Both the position numbers and the translations under genes were made by a program. From assembly GCF_000372745.1 (NCBI RefSeq), contig NZ_KB889667.1, positions 62,001 to 126,000 of the forward strand: a stretch of 64,000 bases of DNA, in the 5' to 3' direction. The number at the start of each line of letters is the position of its first letter. The stretch's first letter is position 1. The notes under the pieces are model-generated. The model did not search any database. It saw only the letters and a list, made by a program, of their open reading frames with translations, and was not told the origin of the DNA. Below are positions 54,060 to 63,265 of this stretch, in pieces. This DNA comes from Embleya scabrispora DSM 41855 (lineage in GTDB: Bacteria > Actinomycetota > Actinomycetes > Streptomycetales > Streptomycetaceae).

Positions 54060-55212
54060 GCGGGCACCCCGCATGGCGAGGACGTATCCCACGAGGGATG
54101 TCCACGCCTTCGCGCAGCCGCGTGTACGCGGTGATGCCGAACGAAGCCCGCCGACCCGTCGTACATCGGCGGCACGTCGTCGCCGACGTGTGCCCGCAGC
54201 GCCGCGGCGAGCGCGGCGTCGCGCTTGACATCGCCCTACGGACATATGCGGCAAAGAGTTCCAAGCCCGGGCGTTTCGGCTCGCACGTCATCCGCCGGCG
54301 ATCAAGGACATGCGCAACGCGCCAAGGCCCCCTCGGGCAATCAACCAACTCGATAGTGGCATTGCCTGGTTCCAAAGGTCCGAATGGGGCCGAGGCAGTG
54401 GGTGATGGCGAGGATCACGGTGCGGCCGTCGACCGGAGACCTGCCGGACGATCGGCTCCGACGAACGAGCCGAACGCCGGACGCCGGACGCCGACTCGGC
54501 GGGCAGGTACTCGGCAGATATCGCTACGGCAGTGATTTGCAAGAAATCGGAACCGCGGAATTCGACCGACGTTCGCCGACGCCACGCGGCGTCCGAAGTT
54601 CGGCGCCGATTGCAGGCGGACTCGGCCGGCCGGGGTTAAACGTCGATTACGCTCCCGCTGAGACCGTGGCACGGGTGCAAAGGTCCGTCAAGTATTCGGT
54701 CGAGTTCGTGGGGTCTGTCCTGTCGACGAGACAGATGGGAGATCACCGACGGTGTCGTTCCATCGTGCCGATTGATCGATCACGATTGGTTCACTACCGT
54801 GGTCAACCGACATTGGATAGCGTCGGCACTACGTCATGAAGCCGGTGCGGCAACGCGGTGACCTCGGGGAACACCGACTGCACGACCACGACGACCAGAT
54901 CGCGTCGGATTCCCCGGGCGGCATTTTCAGGAAAGGCGCCGGCCTCGCGGTTCGCAGTGGTGCCGGGTGGTGACATCATCGAATCGTTTCGCCCGCGGGC
55001 TTGCGACTTTCAATTCTCGGCCACCCGTACCGGCGGCGTGTTCGAACTGCTTCGGGAAGAGTTTGTCGAGATGCGGTTCAGGGTGCCCTGCGCGAGCACG
55101 TCGTCGCGGAATTGCGCGTGCGATCGCGTCGGAAACCGCGGAACTCACGAGCCGGGCTGCCCTGGCGCTGCGCGCCGGGCTTGTCGCAGGCAATAAACGC
55201 GAAGGGAAAACA
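54060..55212. other. Long region upstream of the NRPS gene
   Basis: About 1.15 kb without a supported gene. The first 300 bases include a minus-strand stretch that looks like a broken coding region (around 54080-54260, two frames) that I cannot name. From 54520 on, base composition is AT-richer and should hold the promoter of the biosynthetic cluster. No MbtH-like gene is present. Confidence 0.4.
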
Positions 55213-57786
55213 GTGACATTGTTGCGCGCCCGGCTCACCGAGGCTCACCTCGCCGAACAGCGGCGCTACTGGCTCGACCGGCTCGACAACCTTCCGGTGT
55301 TGCGGCTGCCGACCGACCGGCCGCGGCCGACCACGGCCGGCACGGCGCGCGCCGCCGTCGAGTTCCGGGTGCGGGCGGAGGTCGTCGAGACCCTGAACGA
55401 CCTGGCGGGCAAGGTCGGCGGAACGCTGTTCACCGCCCTGCTCTCCGCCTCCCAGGTGCTCTTCTCCCGTTACGGCAGGCAGCAGGACATTCCTGTGGCC
55501 ACCGTGGCGACCGGCCGCACACTCGATGGACCGGACGCTCGTTTCGTCAATGTCGTCGTCCTGCGGTCGACGATCCGGCCGGACGACCCGTTCACGCGCT
55601 TGATCGAGCGAAACGCCCCGCTCGTCGAAGACGCGGTCGCCAACGCGGACCTGCCCTTTTCCGATCTTGCGGACGCGCCGGGACCCCACGGCGTCGATGC
55701 CGGCTCTCCCCTGCCTCAGGTGCTGCTGGTGCTGCGGGACGAGCACCCCGGCCCCGTCGAGGTACCTCAGCCGTTCGACCTCACCATCGACTGCCGGTCG
55801 ACCGATACGGGCGAACTCGTCGGCACCCTCACCTACGATCCGGGGTTGTTCGAGGCAGCCACCATCCAGCGGCTGGCCCGGCACCTGGTGGTGCTGCTGA
55901 CGGCCGCCGTGCGTCATCCGGAGCGCCCGGTGGGCGATCTTCCGCTGCCGGACGAGCGGGAACGGCACACACTGCTCGGCGAGTGGGGCGTCAACCAGGT
56001 GGAGTTGCAGGCATGGCCGTGCGTGCACGAGCTGGTCGCCGAGCGCGCCGGGGCGAAGCCCGACGCGGTCGCGGTCGTCGCCGGCACGGACACCGTGACG
56101 TATGGGCAGTTGGACACCCGGGCCAACCGACTCGCCAACCTGCTGGTGTCCGCCGGGGTTCGGCGCGGTGATGTCGTCGCCGTGTGCCTGCCGCGCGGCC
56201 CGGAGCTGGTCACCGCACTGCTCGCGGTCCTTCGTGCCGGCTGCGCCTACCTGCCGTTGGACCCCGGATACCCGACCGAGCGGCTGAACTTCATGCTCGG
56301 CGACGCCGACGTGGCGGTGTGCGTAACGGAAAGCGCGCTGGTCGGGAAACTGCGTGAGGCCACCGACGCAGACTTCGTCGCGATCGACGAACAGGAACGC
56401 GAACTGGCCGCGCAGCCCACTGAGCCGCCGGCCATCCCGGTCTCCGGGCGGGACGGGGCGTATGTGATCTACACCTCGGGCTCGACCGGCCGGCCGAAGG
56501 GGACCGTGGTCGAGCACCGTTCGATCACCGGACTGCTCGGCGAGGCCGACTACATCCCGCTGCGGTCCGACGACGTCGTCGCCCAGGGTGCCGACGCGAC
56601 GTTCGACGCGGCGACCTTCGAGATCTGGGGGCCGCTGGTCGCGGGTGCTCGGATGGTGGTCATCGACAAGAACACGATGCTCGACCCCAAGGCGCTGACG
56701 GACGCGCTGACTCGGCATCACATCAGCACGCTCGTGCTCACGACGGCGGTGTTCAACCAGGTCGTCGCCGCGCAGCCGGATGCGTTCAGGACGCTGCGCC
56801 ACCTGCTCTTCGGCGGTGAGGCGGTCAATCCGGACCGGGTGGCGCAGGCATTGGCGGCGGGTCCACCGCAGCGCCTGATCCACTGCTACGGGCCCACCGA
56901 GACGACCACGTTCGCCACCTGGCACCTGGTGGAGCGGATCGAGGAGCACCGCACGGTGCCCATCGGCCGTCCGGTCGTGAACACCAGCGTTCACGTGCTC
57001 GATGAACGGCTGAACCCGGTACCGGTGGGTGTGGTCGGCGAGTTGTTCATCGGTGGGCCGGGGGTCGCGCGGGGTTACCTGGCCCGTCCGGGCCTGACCG
57101 CGGAACGCTTCCTGCCCGACATCTTCGGCACGACACCCGGAGATCGGCTGTACCGCACCGGTGACCTGGTGCGCTGGTCGGCGGAGGGCGCGCTGGAGTA
57201 CGTCGGCCGGATCGACCGCCAGGTCAAGGTCCGCGGCTTCCGGATCGAGCCGAACGAGATCGAACTCGTGCTCCAGCAACACCCGGACGTCGAAGCGGCC
57301 GTGGTGATCGTGCTCGACGACGGTGAGCACAAGCGCCTCGTCGGTTACGTTCGCCCCGAGCCGGGACGCCGGCCCGAGCCGGCCGCGCTGCGGGACTTCG
57401 TCGGGGACCGACTCCCGGAGTTCATGGTGCCCGCGGTCGTCGTGCCGCTCGCCGAGTTCCCCCTCACCCCGAGCGGAAAGGTCGACCGCGCCGCGCTGCC
57501 GGCCCCGGAGCGTATCGCCGACGCCGAGGACTACGTCGCGCCTCGAACAGACGACGAGCGTGTGCTCGCCGAGGTCTGGGCCGACGTGCTCGACATCGAT
57601 CGCGTCGGGGTGACCGACAACTTCTATGAACTCGGTGGCGACTCCATCCTCGGGATCAAGGTCGTCGCCAAGGCTCGGGCCGCGGGTGTGTCGATCTCGG
57701 CCAAGGCCCTGTTCCGCCTACAGACCATCGCGGCACTGAGCGACGAAGCGGCAGCGGACGCCGCACCTGCTGACCAATCCTGCTGA
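55213..57786 (+). CDS. NRPS: half condensation domain, adenylation, thiolation
   Basis: An 857-residue synthetase module. Residues 1-250 are the C-terminal half of a condensation domain (RYWLDRLDNLPVLRLPTDR, LFSRYGRQQDIPVATVATG, RFVNVVVLRSTI). The N-terminal half with HHxxxDG is absent. The adenylation domain follows (YTSGSTGRPKGTVVEH, CYGPTETTTFATW, YRTGDLVRW, PLTPSGKVDRAALP), then a carrier domain with ELGGDSILG. By eye the pocket reads roughly DAF.LG.TFK, similar to codes for Val or Ile-like residues. GTG 55213 follows GAAGGG. A type II thioesterase gene follows 22 bases later. Confidence 0.88.
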   Translation: MTLLRARLTEAHLAEQRRYWLDRLDNLPVLRLPTDRPRPTTAGTARAAVEFRVRAEVVETLNDLAGKVGGTLFTALLSASQVLFSRYGRQQDIPVATVATGRTLDGPDARFVNVVVLRSTIRPDDPFTRLIERNAPLVEDAVANADLPFSDLADAPGPHGVDAGSPLPQVLLVLRDEHPGPVEVPQPFDLTIDCRSTDTGELVGTLTYDPGLFEAATIQRLARHLVVLLTAAVRHPERPVGDLPLPDERERHTLLGEWGVNQVELQAWPCVHELVAERAGAKPDAVAVVAGTDTVTYGQLDTRANRLANLLVSAGVRRGDVVAVCLPRGPELVTALLAVLRAGCAYLPLDPGYPTERLNFMLGDADVAVCVTESALVGKLREATDADFVAIDEQERELAAQPTEPPAIPVSGRDGAYVIYTSGSTGRPKGTVVEHRSITGLLGEADYIPLRSDDVVAQGADATFDAATFEIWGPLVAGARMVVIDKNTMLDPKALTDALTRHHISTLVLTTAVFNQVVAAQPDAFRTLRHLLFGGEAVNPDRVAQALAAGPPQRLIHCYGPTETTTFATWHLVERIEEHRTVPIGRPVVNTSVHVLDERLNPVPVGVVGELFIGGPGVARGYLARPGLTAERFLPDIFGTTPGDRLYRTGDLVRWSAEGALEYVGRIDRQVKVRGFRIEPNEIELVLQQHPDVEAAVVIVLDDGEHKRLVGYVRPEPGRRPEPAALRDFVGDRLPEFMVPAVVVPLAEFPLTPSGKVDRAALPAPERIADAEDYVAPRTDDERVLAEVWADVLDIDRVGVTDNFYELGGDSILGIKVVAKARAAGVSISAKALFRLQTIAALSDEAAADAAPADQSC

Positions 57787-57808
57787 TTCCACATTCGCGG
57801 AGGGCATT

Positions 57809-58585
57809 GTGCGCACCCAAAGACCTGGCCTCAAGGGACGTCTGGTCCCGGAGAACCGCTACCTGTGGCGTGCGCGGCGACCCGAGGCACGGCACCGCAT
57901 CGTCTGCTTCCCCCACGCGGGCGGAGGTGCCAACGCGTACTCGAGCTGGGCGCGCGCGTTACCGCAGGACATCGAATTGGCGGCCGTGCAACTGCCGGGC
58001 CGGCAGAACCGGATCGCCGAGGAGCCGGCGACCGACGTCGGTCGACTCGTGAAGGAGATCGTCGCGGACCTGCGCCCCGTGCTCACCGGGCCGTTCGCCT
58101 TCTTCGGGCATTCGTGCGGATCGATGCTGGCCTTCGAGGTGGCGAGGGCGCTGCAGACGCAGGGCGGCCCCTGCCCGACCCGGCTGTTCGTGTCCGCGCA
58201 GTCCACGCCCGAAGTGATCTGGGCCGGGCCCAAGCTGCACGACCTCCCCGAGCGCGAGTTCCACGCCGCCGTGCTCAGCCTCGGCGGATTCGACGAGGAG
58301 GTGAGCGCGGATCAGGAGGTCATGGACGAGCTGGTACCGGTCGTCCTCGCCGACTTCCAGCTCTGGGAGCGCCACCGCGTCGCCACCGTACCCACCTTGG
58401 ACAGCCCGATCACCGCGCTCGTCGGGAAGTCCGACTGGCGGGCCCCGCTGGAAACCGTTGTGGGGTGGAGCGAGTACACCTCGGCGTCGTTCACGACCGA
58501 GATCTTCCCCGGCGGTCACTTCTACCTGACCGAAGAAGGCAACGACGTCCCCGGGTTCGTCGGCCGGACCCTGCTGGGGACATAG
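57809..58585 (+). CDS. Type II thioesterase
   Basis: A 258-residue alpha/beta hydrolase that frees blocked carrier domains of an NRPS. VCFPHAGGGANAYSSW near residue 35, the nucleophile motif FGHSCGSMLAFEVA (Ser near 107) and PGGHFYL (His near 240) are the expected marks of the GrsT/RifR group. GTG 57809 follows GGAGGG. It forms one unit with the NRPS before it. Confidence 0.9.
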   Translation: MRTQRPGLKGRLVPENRYLWRARRPEARHRIVCFPHAGGGANAYSSWARALPQDIELAAVQLPGRQNRIAEEPATDVGRLVKEIVADLRPVLTGPFAFFGHSCGSMLAFEVARALQTQGGPCPTRLFVSAQSTPEVIWAGPKLHDLPEREFHAAVLSLGGFDEEVSADQEVMDELVPVVLADFQLWERHRVATVPTLDSPITALVGKSDWRAPLETVVGWSEYTSASFTTEIFPGGHFYLTEEGNDVPGFVGRTLLGT

Positions 58586-58602
58586 CACCGCTGCCGAACC
58601 AA

Positions 58603-58651
58603 CCGACAAAGACGCTGCGCGGGCGGATCGCCCGTGCAGCGTCTTTGTCGG
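58603..58651. terminator. Bidirectional terminator, 23-bp stem
   Basis: CCGACAAAGACGCTGC pairs with GCAGCGTCTTTGTCGG and continues through GCGGGCG/CGCCCGT to a 3-base GAT loop. It is a nearly perfect 23-bp hairpin between the convergent thioesterase and DAHP synthase genes. On both strands the outer stem gives a short T-rich stretch (CTTTGTC). Confidence 0.9.
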
Positions 58652-58668
58652 ATATCACGAGTATGTGC

Positions 58669-59955
58669 TCAGCCGAGCGTGGCGGCGTTCCGCAACAATT
58701 CCCCGCCCGAAGCGCTCGAAGCACTCGAAGCACTCGGGCGCAGCAGTGGTGCGATCGACCGGGCCAGCTCCAGCCCCTGGCCGCGGTTCAGGCGCGGGTC
58801 GCAGGCCGTCTCGTACCGCAGGTGCAGATCCCGCTCGCGCACCGGGGTGTGCTCGTCCACGCATTCGGTCACGTCGCGGCTGGTCAACTCCAGGTGCAGG
58901 CCGCCCGGGTGGGTACCCATCGCCCGGTGGACCTCGATGAACCCACGGACCTCCGCCCGGATCGCCTCGAACCGACGAGTCTTGGTGCCGTCCGCGGTCG
59001 CGAAGGTGTTGCCGTGCATCGGATCGCACACCCAGATCGCCGGCGAGTCCCGGGTGATCACCTCGTCGACGAGCGGGGGCAGCCGGTCGTGCACCGCATC
59101 CGCGCCCAGGCGGGTGATGAACGTCAGCCGGCCCGGCTCCCTGTGTGGGTCGATCAGTTCGATCAGTTCCGCGATGTCCGTGCGGGTCGTGGTCGGCCCG
59201 ATCTTGACCGCTACCGGGTTGTGCACGCCGGCCGCGAAGGCCACGTGTGGCCCGTCGAGTCGTCGCGTCCGCTCGCCGATCCACAGCAGGTGACCGGACA
59301 GGCCGTACGTCCGTCCGGAAGCCGGGTCGACCCTGGTGAGCGCGCTCTCGTAGGGCAGCAGCAACGCTTCGTGGCTGGTGAAGAAGTCGCCGCCGAGGTC
59401 GGTGAACAGTGTGTGGTTCCTGGTGCGAAGCCGCCGGATGTCGGACAGGACGCGATCCGCGGCCCGGTACGCGGCGAGCAGACGCTGTGGGTTCGCGGTA
59501 CGCGCCTCGGCGTCGAAACGCAGCTCGTTCACCGCGTCGCCCCGGTAGACGGGCACCACCCGGTCGCCCCTGGTCTCGGTGCCCATCGAGCGCGGTTTCG
59601 CGTACTGTCCGGCGAGCCTGCCGAGGGTGAGGGTCGGCAGCCCGGACTCCGAGGTCAGCACCGCCGCCATGTCCGCGAGGCAGCGCAGCTTGTTTTGTGT
59701 CGGCTCGATCAGCGGCCCCGCGAACAGCTCCGCGCAGTCGCCGCCCTGGAGCAGGAACGCCTCACCGCGGGCCACCGCGGCCAGGCGCAGCCGGAGCTCG
59801 TCGCAGTCACCGGGTGACACCAGCGCGGGCAGACTGCCCAATGCGCGTACCACATCGGCCAGTTCGTCGAGGTCGCGCCAGTTCGGCTGCTGGTTCTCGA
59901 CCGGCAGATGCAGCGGATCGACGCCGCTGAGCGCGGTGTTCGTCGCGGCGGTCAC
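58669..59955 (-). CDS. Class II (plant-type) DAHP synthase
   Basis: A 428-residue enzyme joining phosphoenolpyruvate and erythrose 4-phosphate, the entry step of the shikimate pathway. PNWRDLDEL, LLQGGDCAELF, GRLAGQYAKPRS, WIGERTRRLDGPHV, VKIGPTTT and CDPMHGNTF are all present. Copies inside biosynthetic clusters raise chorismate supply and often escape feedback inhibition. The C terminus has a Ser/Ala repeat. GTG 59955 overlaps the chorismate mutase stop (GTGA). Confidence 0.93.
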   Translation of the reverse strand: MTAATNTALSGVDPLHLPVENQQPNWRDLDELADVVRALGSLPALVSPGDCDELRLRLAAVARGEAFLLQGGDCAELFAGPLIEPTQNKLRCLADMAAVLTSESGLPTLTLGRLAGQYAKPRSMGTETRGDRVVPVYRGDAVNELRFDAEARTANPQRLLAAYRAADRVLSDIRRLRTRNHTLFTDLGGDFFTSHEALLLPYESALTRVDPASGRTYGLSGHLLWIGERTRRLDGPHVAFAAGVHNPVAVKIGPTTTRTDIAELIELIDPHREPGRLTFITRLGADAVHDRLPPLVDEVITRDSPAIWVCDPMHGNTFATADGTKTRRFEAIRAEVRGFIEVHRAMGTHPGGLHLELTSRDVTECVDEHTPVRERDLHLRYETACDPRLNRGQGLELARSIAPLLRPSASSASSASGGELLRNAATLG

Positions 59956-60227
59956 GACCGGCAGGCCCGCAGGACGGCGGCCGCGACCTCGTCGCCGCTG
60001 TCTCCGAAGTAGGAGCGGTACACCTCCGCGATGTCGGCTTCCCGGCCGGAGTCGAACTTCGGCCCGTCCGCCTGCCGGCGAGCCTGCTGGATGCGCTGGG
60101 ACACTTCACGACGCATCCGCAACAGGCTGATGATGCCCAGGTCGAGGTTGTCGATGTCGGTACGCGCTTCTCTTGTGGACAGTCGGATGTCCACTCCGGC
60201 TAGGGATTCGGTCTCTGAGTCCAACAC
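59952..60227 (-). CDS. Chorismate mutase, AroQ type
   Basis: A 91-residue all-helical enzyme turning chorismate into prephenate. DIDNLDLGIISLLRMRREVS (residues about 24-43) and DGPKFDSGREADI contain the active-site Arg, Lys and Asp positions of stand-alone AroQ mutases. GTG 60227 follows AAGGGGGC. It is placed between DAHP synthase and a prephenate-using enzyme, so it channels carbon to prephenate. Confidence 0.9.
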   Translation of the reverse strand: MLDSETESLAGVDIRLSTREARTDIDNLDLGIISLLRMRREVSQRIQQARRQADGPKFDSGREADIAEVYRSYFGDSGDEVAAAVLRACRS

Positions 60228-60284
60228 GTCTTGCCCCCTTGTGTCGTGCGGTTGCCGCGGGTCGGGTGTGTGCACGGTTTTCGC

Positions 60285-61256
60285 TCAGGGCTTCAGCAGC
60301 AGCTTGCCGATGGTGCGGCGCTGCTCGATGTCCGCCTGCGCGGTGCCGGCGTCGGCCAGTGGATAGAGTCGTCCGATGTGGACGTTGAGGTTGTCCCGGC
60401 CTATCCAGGAGAACACCGCGGCGCCGCGAGCCCGCAGTTCTTCGGGGGTCGCGATGAAGTCCGGGAGGTAGGGGCGGGTCAGCTTGATCGAGCCGCGTGT
60501 GCCGGTGCTCAGGTCGATGGGCGGTATCTTGCCGCCGGACTGTCCGTAGAGGACGAAAGTGCCCCGGGGACGCAACGAGGCGATGCTTCCCTCGAAGGTT
60601 GTGTTGCCGACCGCGTCGTAGACGACGTCCACGCCACCGCCGCCGGTGAGCCTGCCGACCTCGGCGGCGAAGTCGACCTTCGTGTAGCGGATGACCTCGT
60701 GCGCCCCTGCCTGCCGCGCCGCCTCCTCCTTCGCCGCGCTGGACACGGTTCCGATGACACGGACGCCGAGCGCGCGCAGCACCTGGGTGAGCAGCAGCCC
60801 CACACCGCCCGCCGCGGCGTGCACCAAAGCCGTCTCCCCCTCACGTACGGGGTGGCTGTCCCGGGTGAGCACGTGGACCGTGAGGCCCTGCAACAGCACC
60901 GCCGCGGCCTGTTCGGCGCTCACCCCCTCGGGCACCCGCACGACCCGGTCGGCGGGCAGTACCACCTGTTCCGCGTAGGCGCCGGGCGTCGGCACGTCGG
61001 CCGTTGCCACCAGGTCACCGACCGAGAGGTCGGTGACGTCGGCCCCGACGGCGGCCACCGTCCCCGCCACCTCACGTCCGGGGACGTAGGGCAGCTCACG
61101 CGGGTACAGGCCGCTTCGTTCGTAGGTCTCGTGGTAGTTGACGCCGATGGCGGCGACGTCGACGAGCACGTCGCCCGGACCGGCGACCGGCGTGTCCCAC
61201 TCGGTCGGTGTCAGTACCTCGGGACCGCCATGCCGGTATACCGCGACCGCACGCAT
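60285..61256 (-). CDS. MDR-family NADPH:quinone reductase-like enzyme
   Basis: A 323-residue zinc-independent medium-chain reductase. RSGLYPRELPYVPGREVAGTV (split over residues 48-68) and VHAAAGGVGLLLTQVLRALG (cofactor site near 145) are typical of quinone oxidoreductases and enone reductases. In this operon it could reduce a conjugated dienone made from prephenate. ATG 61256 follows AAGGAGG. It lies 57 bases before the chorismate mutase gene. Confidence 0.87.
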   Translation of the reverse strand: MRAVAVYRHGGPEVLTPTEWDTPVAGPGDVLVDVAAIGVNYHETYERSGLYPRELPYVPGREVAGTVAAVGADVTDLSVGDLVATADVPTPGAYAEQVVLPADRVVRVPEGVSAEQAAAVLLQGLTVHVLTRDSHPVREGETALVHAAAGGVGLLLTQVLRALGVRVIGTVSSAAKEEAARQAGAHEVIRYTKVDFAAEVGRLTGGGGVDVVYDAVGNTTFEGSIASLRPRGTFVLYGQSGGKIPPIDLSTGTRGSIKLTRPYLPDFIATPEELRARGAAVFSWIGRDNLNVHIGRLYPLADAGTAQADIEQRRTIGKLLLKP

Positions 61257-61282
61257 TGCGGCCTCCTTGTCGGGTGTCGGGG

Positions 61283-62035
61283 CTAGATGGTGCCGACCTC
61301 GTCGATGATGTTCGGCAGTCGCTCGCCGGCCCGGATGCGCCGCAGAACGTCCTGCTCGGTGCATCCGGTGGTCGCGGCCGCGGCCAGCACCTCGTGCAGG
61401 CGTGCCGCCGGCACCACCACCGTGCCGTTGCCGTCGGAGAACACCCAGTCCCCCGTGTGCACCAGCACGTGCTCGACCAGGCAGGTGCCACCGACCGACT
61501 CGACGCGGTACGCGCCTTGGGTGTCGGTCGGGACGAAGTTGCTCGCGACGACGGGACGGGTGCTCTGCTCGACGACGTCTCGGTCGCGGATGGCGCCGCC
61601 CAACACGATCCCCTCGAACCGCAGTTGTTCGAGCAGATAGGTCGTGGACAGGCCGCCCGCGAGCGCGGCGTCGGTGATCAGCGGCCCGGAGCCCGCGACG
61701 TAGACCATGCCTCGGCCGTCGACGACCTCGGGTACCAGGAAGTCGCGGACCTCCTGCCATGTGCTCGGAGAGGCGGCCACGATGCTCGGGCCCTTGCGCA
61801 CCATCACCCAGCCGACGGTGTACGCGGCGCCGAAGAACAACCGGTCGCCGCCCGACACGCGGTGCAGCCGCGAGTCCAGCACCCGGTTGGTGATACCCAA
61901 CCCGTCGAGCACGTCCGCGATCGTGGCGGTGGAAATGCCGTGCTCCCGCACCGTCTTCGCGACCAGGGCGTGGGTTTCGTCGCGCGGCGCCTCGGCGTCG
62001 GTGTCGAGCCGCCGGTCGTCGATGCCCGCCGTCAC
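61283..62035 (-). CDS. RraA-like protein (aldolase/oxaloacetate decarboxylase superfamily)
   Basis: A 250-residue member of the RraA/HMG-aldolase superfamily. It shows IADVLDGLGITNRVLD near residue 40, GAAYTVGW, and LGGAIRDRDVV (G-x-R-D) near 145, which binds the divalent metal and pyruvate. Known relatives cleave 4-hydroxy-4-methyl-2-oxoglutarate or decarboxylate oxaloacetate. Its task in this pathway is unknown. GTG 62035 overlaps the stop of the BacA-like gene (GTGA), so the two are co-translated. Confidence 0.8.
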   Translation of the reverse strand: MTAGIDDRRLDTDAEAPRDETHALVAKTVREHGISTATIADVLDGLGITNRVLDSRLHRVSGGDRLFFGAAYTVGWVMVRKGPSIVAASPSTWQEVRDFLVPEVVDGRGMVYVAGSGPLITDAALAGGLSTTYLLEQLRFEGIVLGGAIRDRDVVEQSTRPVVASNFVPTDTQGAYRVESVGGTCLVEHVLVHTGDWVFSDGNGTVVVPAARLHEVLAAAATTGCTEQDVLRRIRAGERLPNIIDEVGTI

Positions 62036-62571
62036 AGCGTGGTTCCGTGTGGCACGTGGATGCTGAAGCCCATCCGCACCGGGCCGAAGTCCTCGAGGAT
62101 CTCGAGGTTGTTCGCCTCGGCGGCGACACTGGTCGTGATGCACGCGTCCGCCGAACCGCCGGCGCACTCCAGCGCGGCCGCGGCGTTGCTTGTCACGAGC
62201 CGGATGTCGTAGCCGCGGTCCTCGATGAGGTTGACCGGCGCCGGGTGGCTCAGCACTTTCTGTACCGGACCGTGACCGCGCGCGGCGAGAACCATCGGGT
62301 GGGTCGGCATCATGAAGCATTCGTGCAACGACATCGCCTTGAGGTTCCGAAAGACGATCTCGTTCAGCTTCGGGTAGACGACACAACCGAGCAGTACGCT
62401 GTCGGCCGGATTTGTCATAACGCCGTCGAGCGCCTCTTCCAGGGTCTCGTACAGAACGACGTCGCCTTGTTTGTGGTTGTTCTGTTCCAGGTAGTACTGT
62501 GCGGCCGCTTCGCAGTTCGTGCCTGTCGGTCCCAGCGTGTGGACCTGCAGGCGGCGGTTATTGATGGGCAC
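62032..62571 (-). CDS. BacA/SalX-like prephenate decarboxylase
   Basis: A 179-residue prephenate-dehydratase-like protein. VHTLGPTGTNCEAAAQYYL (residues about 10-28) and SHPAPVNLIEDRGYDIRLV (about 115-134) correspond to the same places in BacA of bacilysin synthesis (TLGPEGTSSEYAA, SHPSPINLI). It lacks the ACT regulatory domain of PheA. BacA-type enzymes decarboxylate prephenate without making an aromatic ring, giving dihydro-4-hydroxyphenylpyruvate. GTG 62571 follows GAAGGGAAC; a longer version to 62670 has no site. A cupin gene 16 bases upstream strengthens the call. Confidence 0.8.
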   Translation of the reverse strand: MPINNRRLQVHTLGPTGTNCEAAAQYYLEQNNHKQGDVVLYETLEEALDGVMTNPADSVLLGCVVYPKLNEIVFRNLKAMSLHECFMMPTHPMVLAARGHGPVQKVLSHPAPVNLIEDRGYDIRLVTSNAAAALECAGGSADACITTSVAAEANNLEILEDFGPVRMGFSIHVPHGTTL

Positions 62572-62587
62572 GAATGTTCCCTTCACT

Positions 62588-62917
62588 TCAGAGTCGGTAA
62601 TCCTCGCGTACCGGGTGGAAGATATCGATTCCCCGGGCGGCCGTTCGGGCATGTGCCGCGTGTTCGGCACCGCCGGGGATGATCACGGATTCGCCCGCCT
62701 CCAGCACGACGACTTCGCCGTCGACCGTCACCTCGAACAGGCCCTCGAGGCAGTGCACGATCTGCTCGTGCGGGTGCTGGTGGGGCGGCACGTCACCGCC
62801 CTGCTCGAACTGCCACAGGGTGACCGTCATCGTGTCGCCGTGGATGAATTCCAGGCGCGCCTTCGGGAACATGTCGGCGATCACCGAGGTGCCCGAGCGG
62901 TGCTTCTTCGCTGCCAT
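62588..62917 (-). CDS. Cupin protein, BacB/AerE-like candidate isomerase
   Basis: A 109-residue single-domain cupin. VPPHQHPHEQIVHCLEGLFEV (split; residues about 43-63) and PGGAEHAAHA give the His/Glu/His metal site. In bacilysin and aeruginosin pathways a cupin isomerises the dihydro-hydroxyphenylpyruvate made by the BacA-type enzyme; this one is half the length of double-cupin BacB. ATG 62917 follows GGGAG. It is the first gene of the minus-strand operon. Confidence 0.82.
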   Translation of the reverse strand: MAAKKHRSGTSVIADMFPKARLEFIHGDTMTVTLWQFEQGGDVPPHQHPHEQIVHCLEGLFEVTVDGEVVVLEAGESVIIPGGAEHAAHARTAARGIDIFHPVREDYRL

Positions 62918-63265
62918 TTTATTACTCCCGTGGGTCGTCGAGGTGCGCTACGGCCGAAATGGGTGGATGAAAGTGCGGCCCGATGTGGTTCGGGAAATTC
63001 CGATCGGGTCCGTCTCCCGCGGATTTACCAGGAGAGCGTACCGTCGGGTGTCCCGGCAACAGGACACCAGGCAAGCTCCCTGCGGTCGACCGTTCGCTAT
63101 CGGAAGGCCGTCGGCGTGCATTCCTTGACAGCTTGAGCAGTCGTGTTCGTACGCTGGTCGAATCGGATTCGGCGGTCAATTTGCACTGTTTTGAGTTCGC
63201 TACTCCGCCAGGCCATGACCGGGAATCTGCGGAGCCCGTCGCACGGCAACGTTGAGGGAGGAACC
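62918..63265. promoter_or_regulatory. Divergent promoter region of the biosynthetic cluster
   Basis: A 348-base region between the cupin operon and the second NRPS gene. A plus-strand promoter candidate is TTGACA at 63125 with TACGCT at 63150 (19-base gap, slightly long). No clear minus-strand promoter was found, and no gene. Confidence 0.45.

Noticed and set aside
54384-54839. A 151-codon plus-strand frame upstream of the NRPS.
   Set aside because: It has no ribosome-binding site or recognisable domain, and its composition changes along its length. It is more likely promoter DNA.
54967-55212. An N-terminal extension of the first NRPS.
   Set aside because: It contains Cys/Arg-rich sequence with no condensation motif and no ribosome-binding site at its start; GTG 55213 has both a good site and immediate family similarity.
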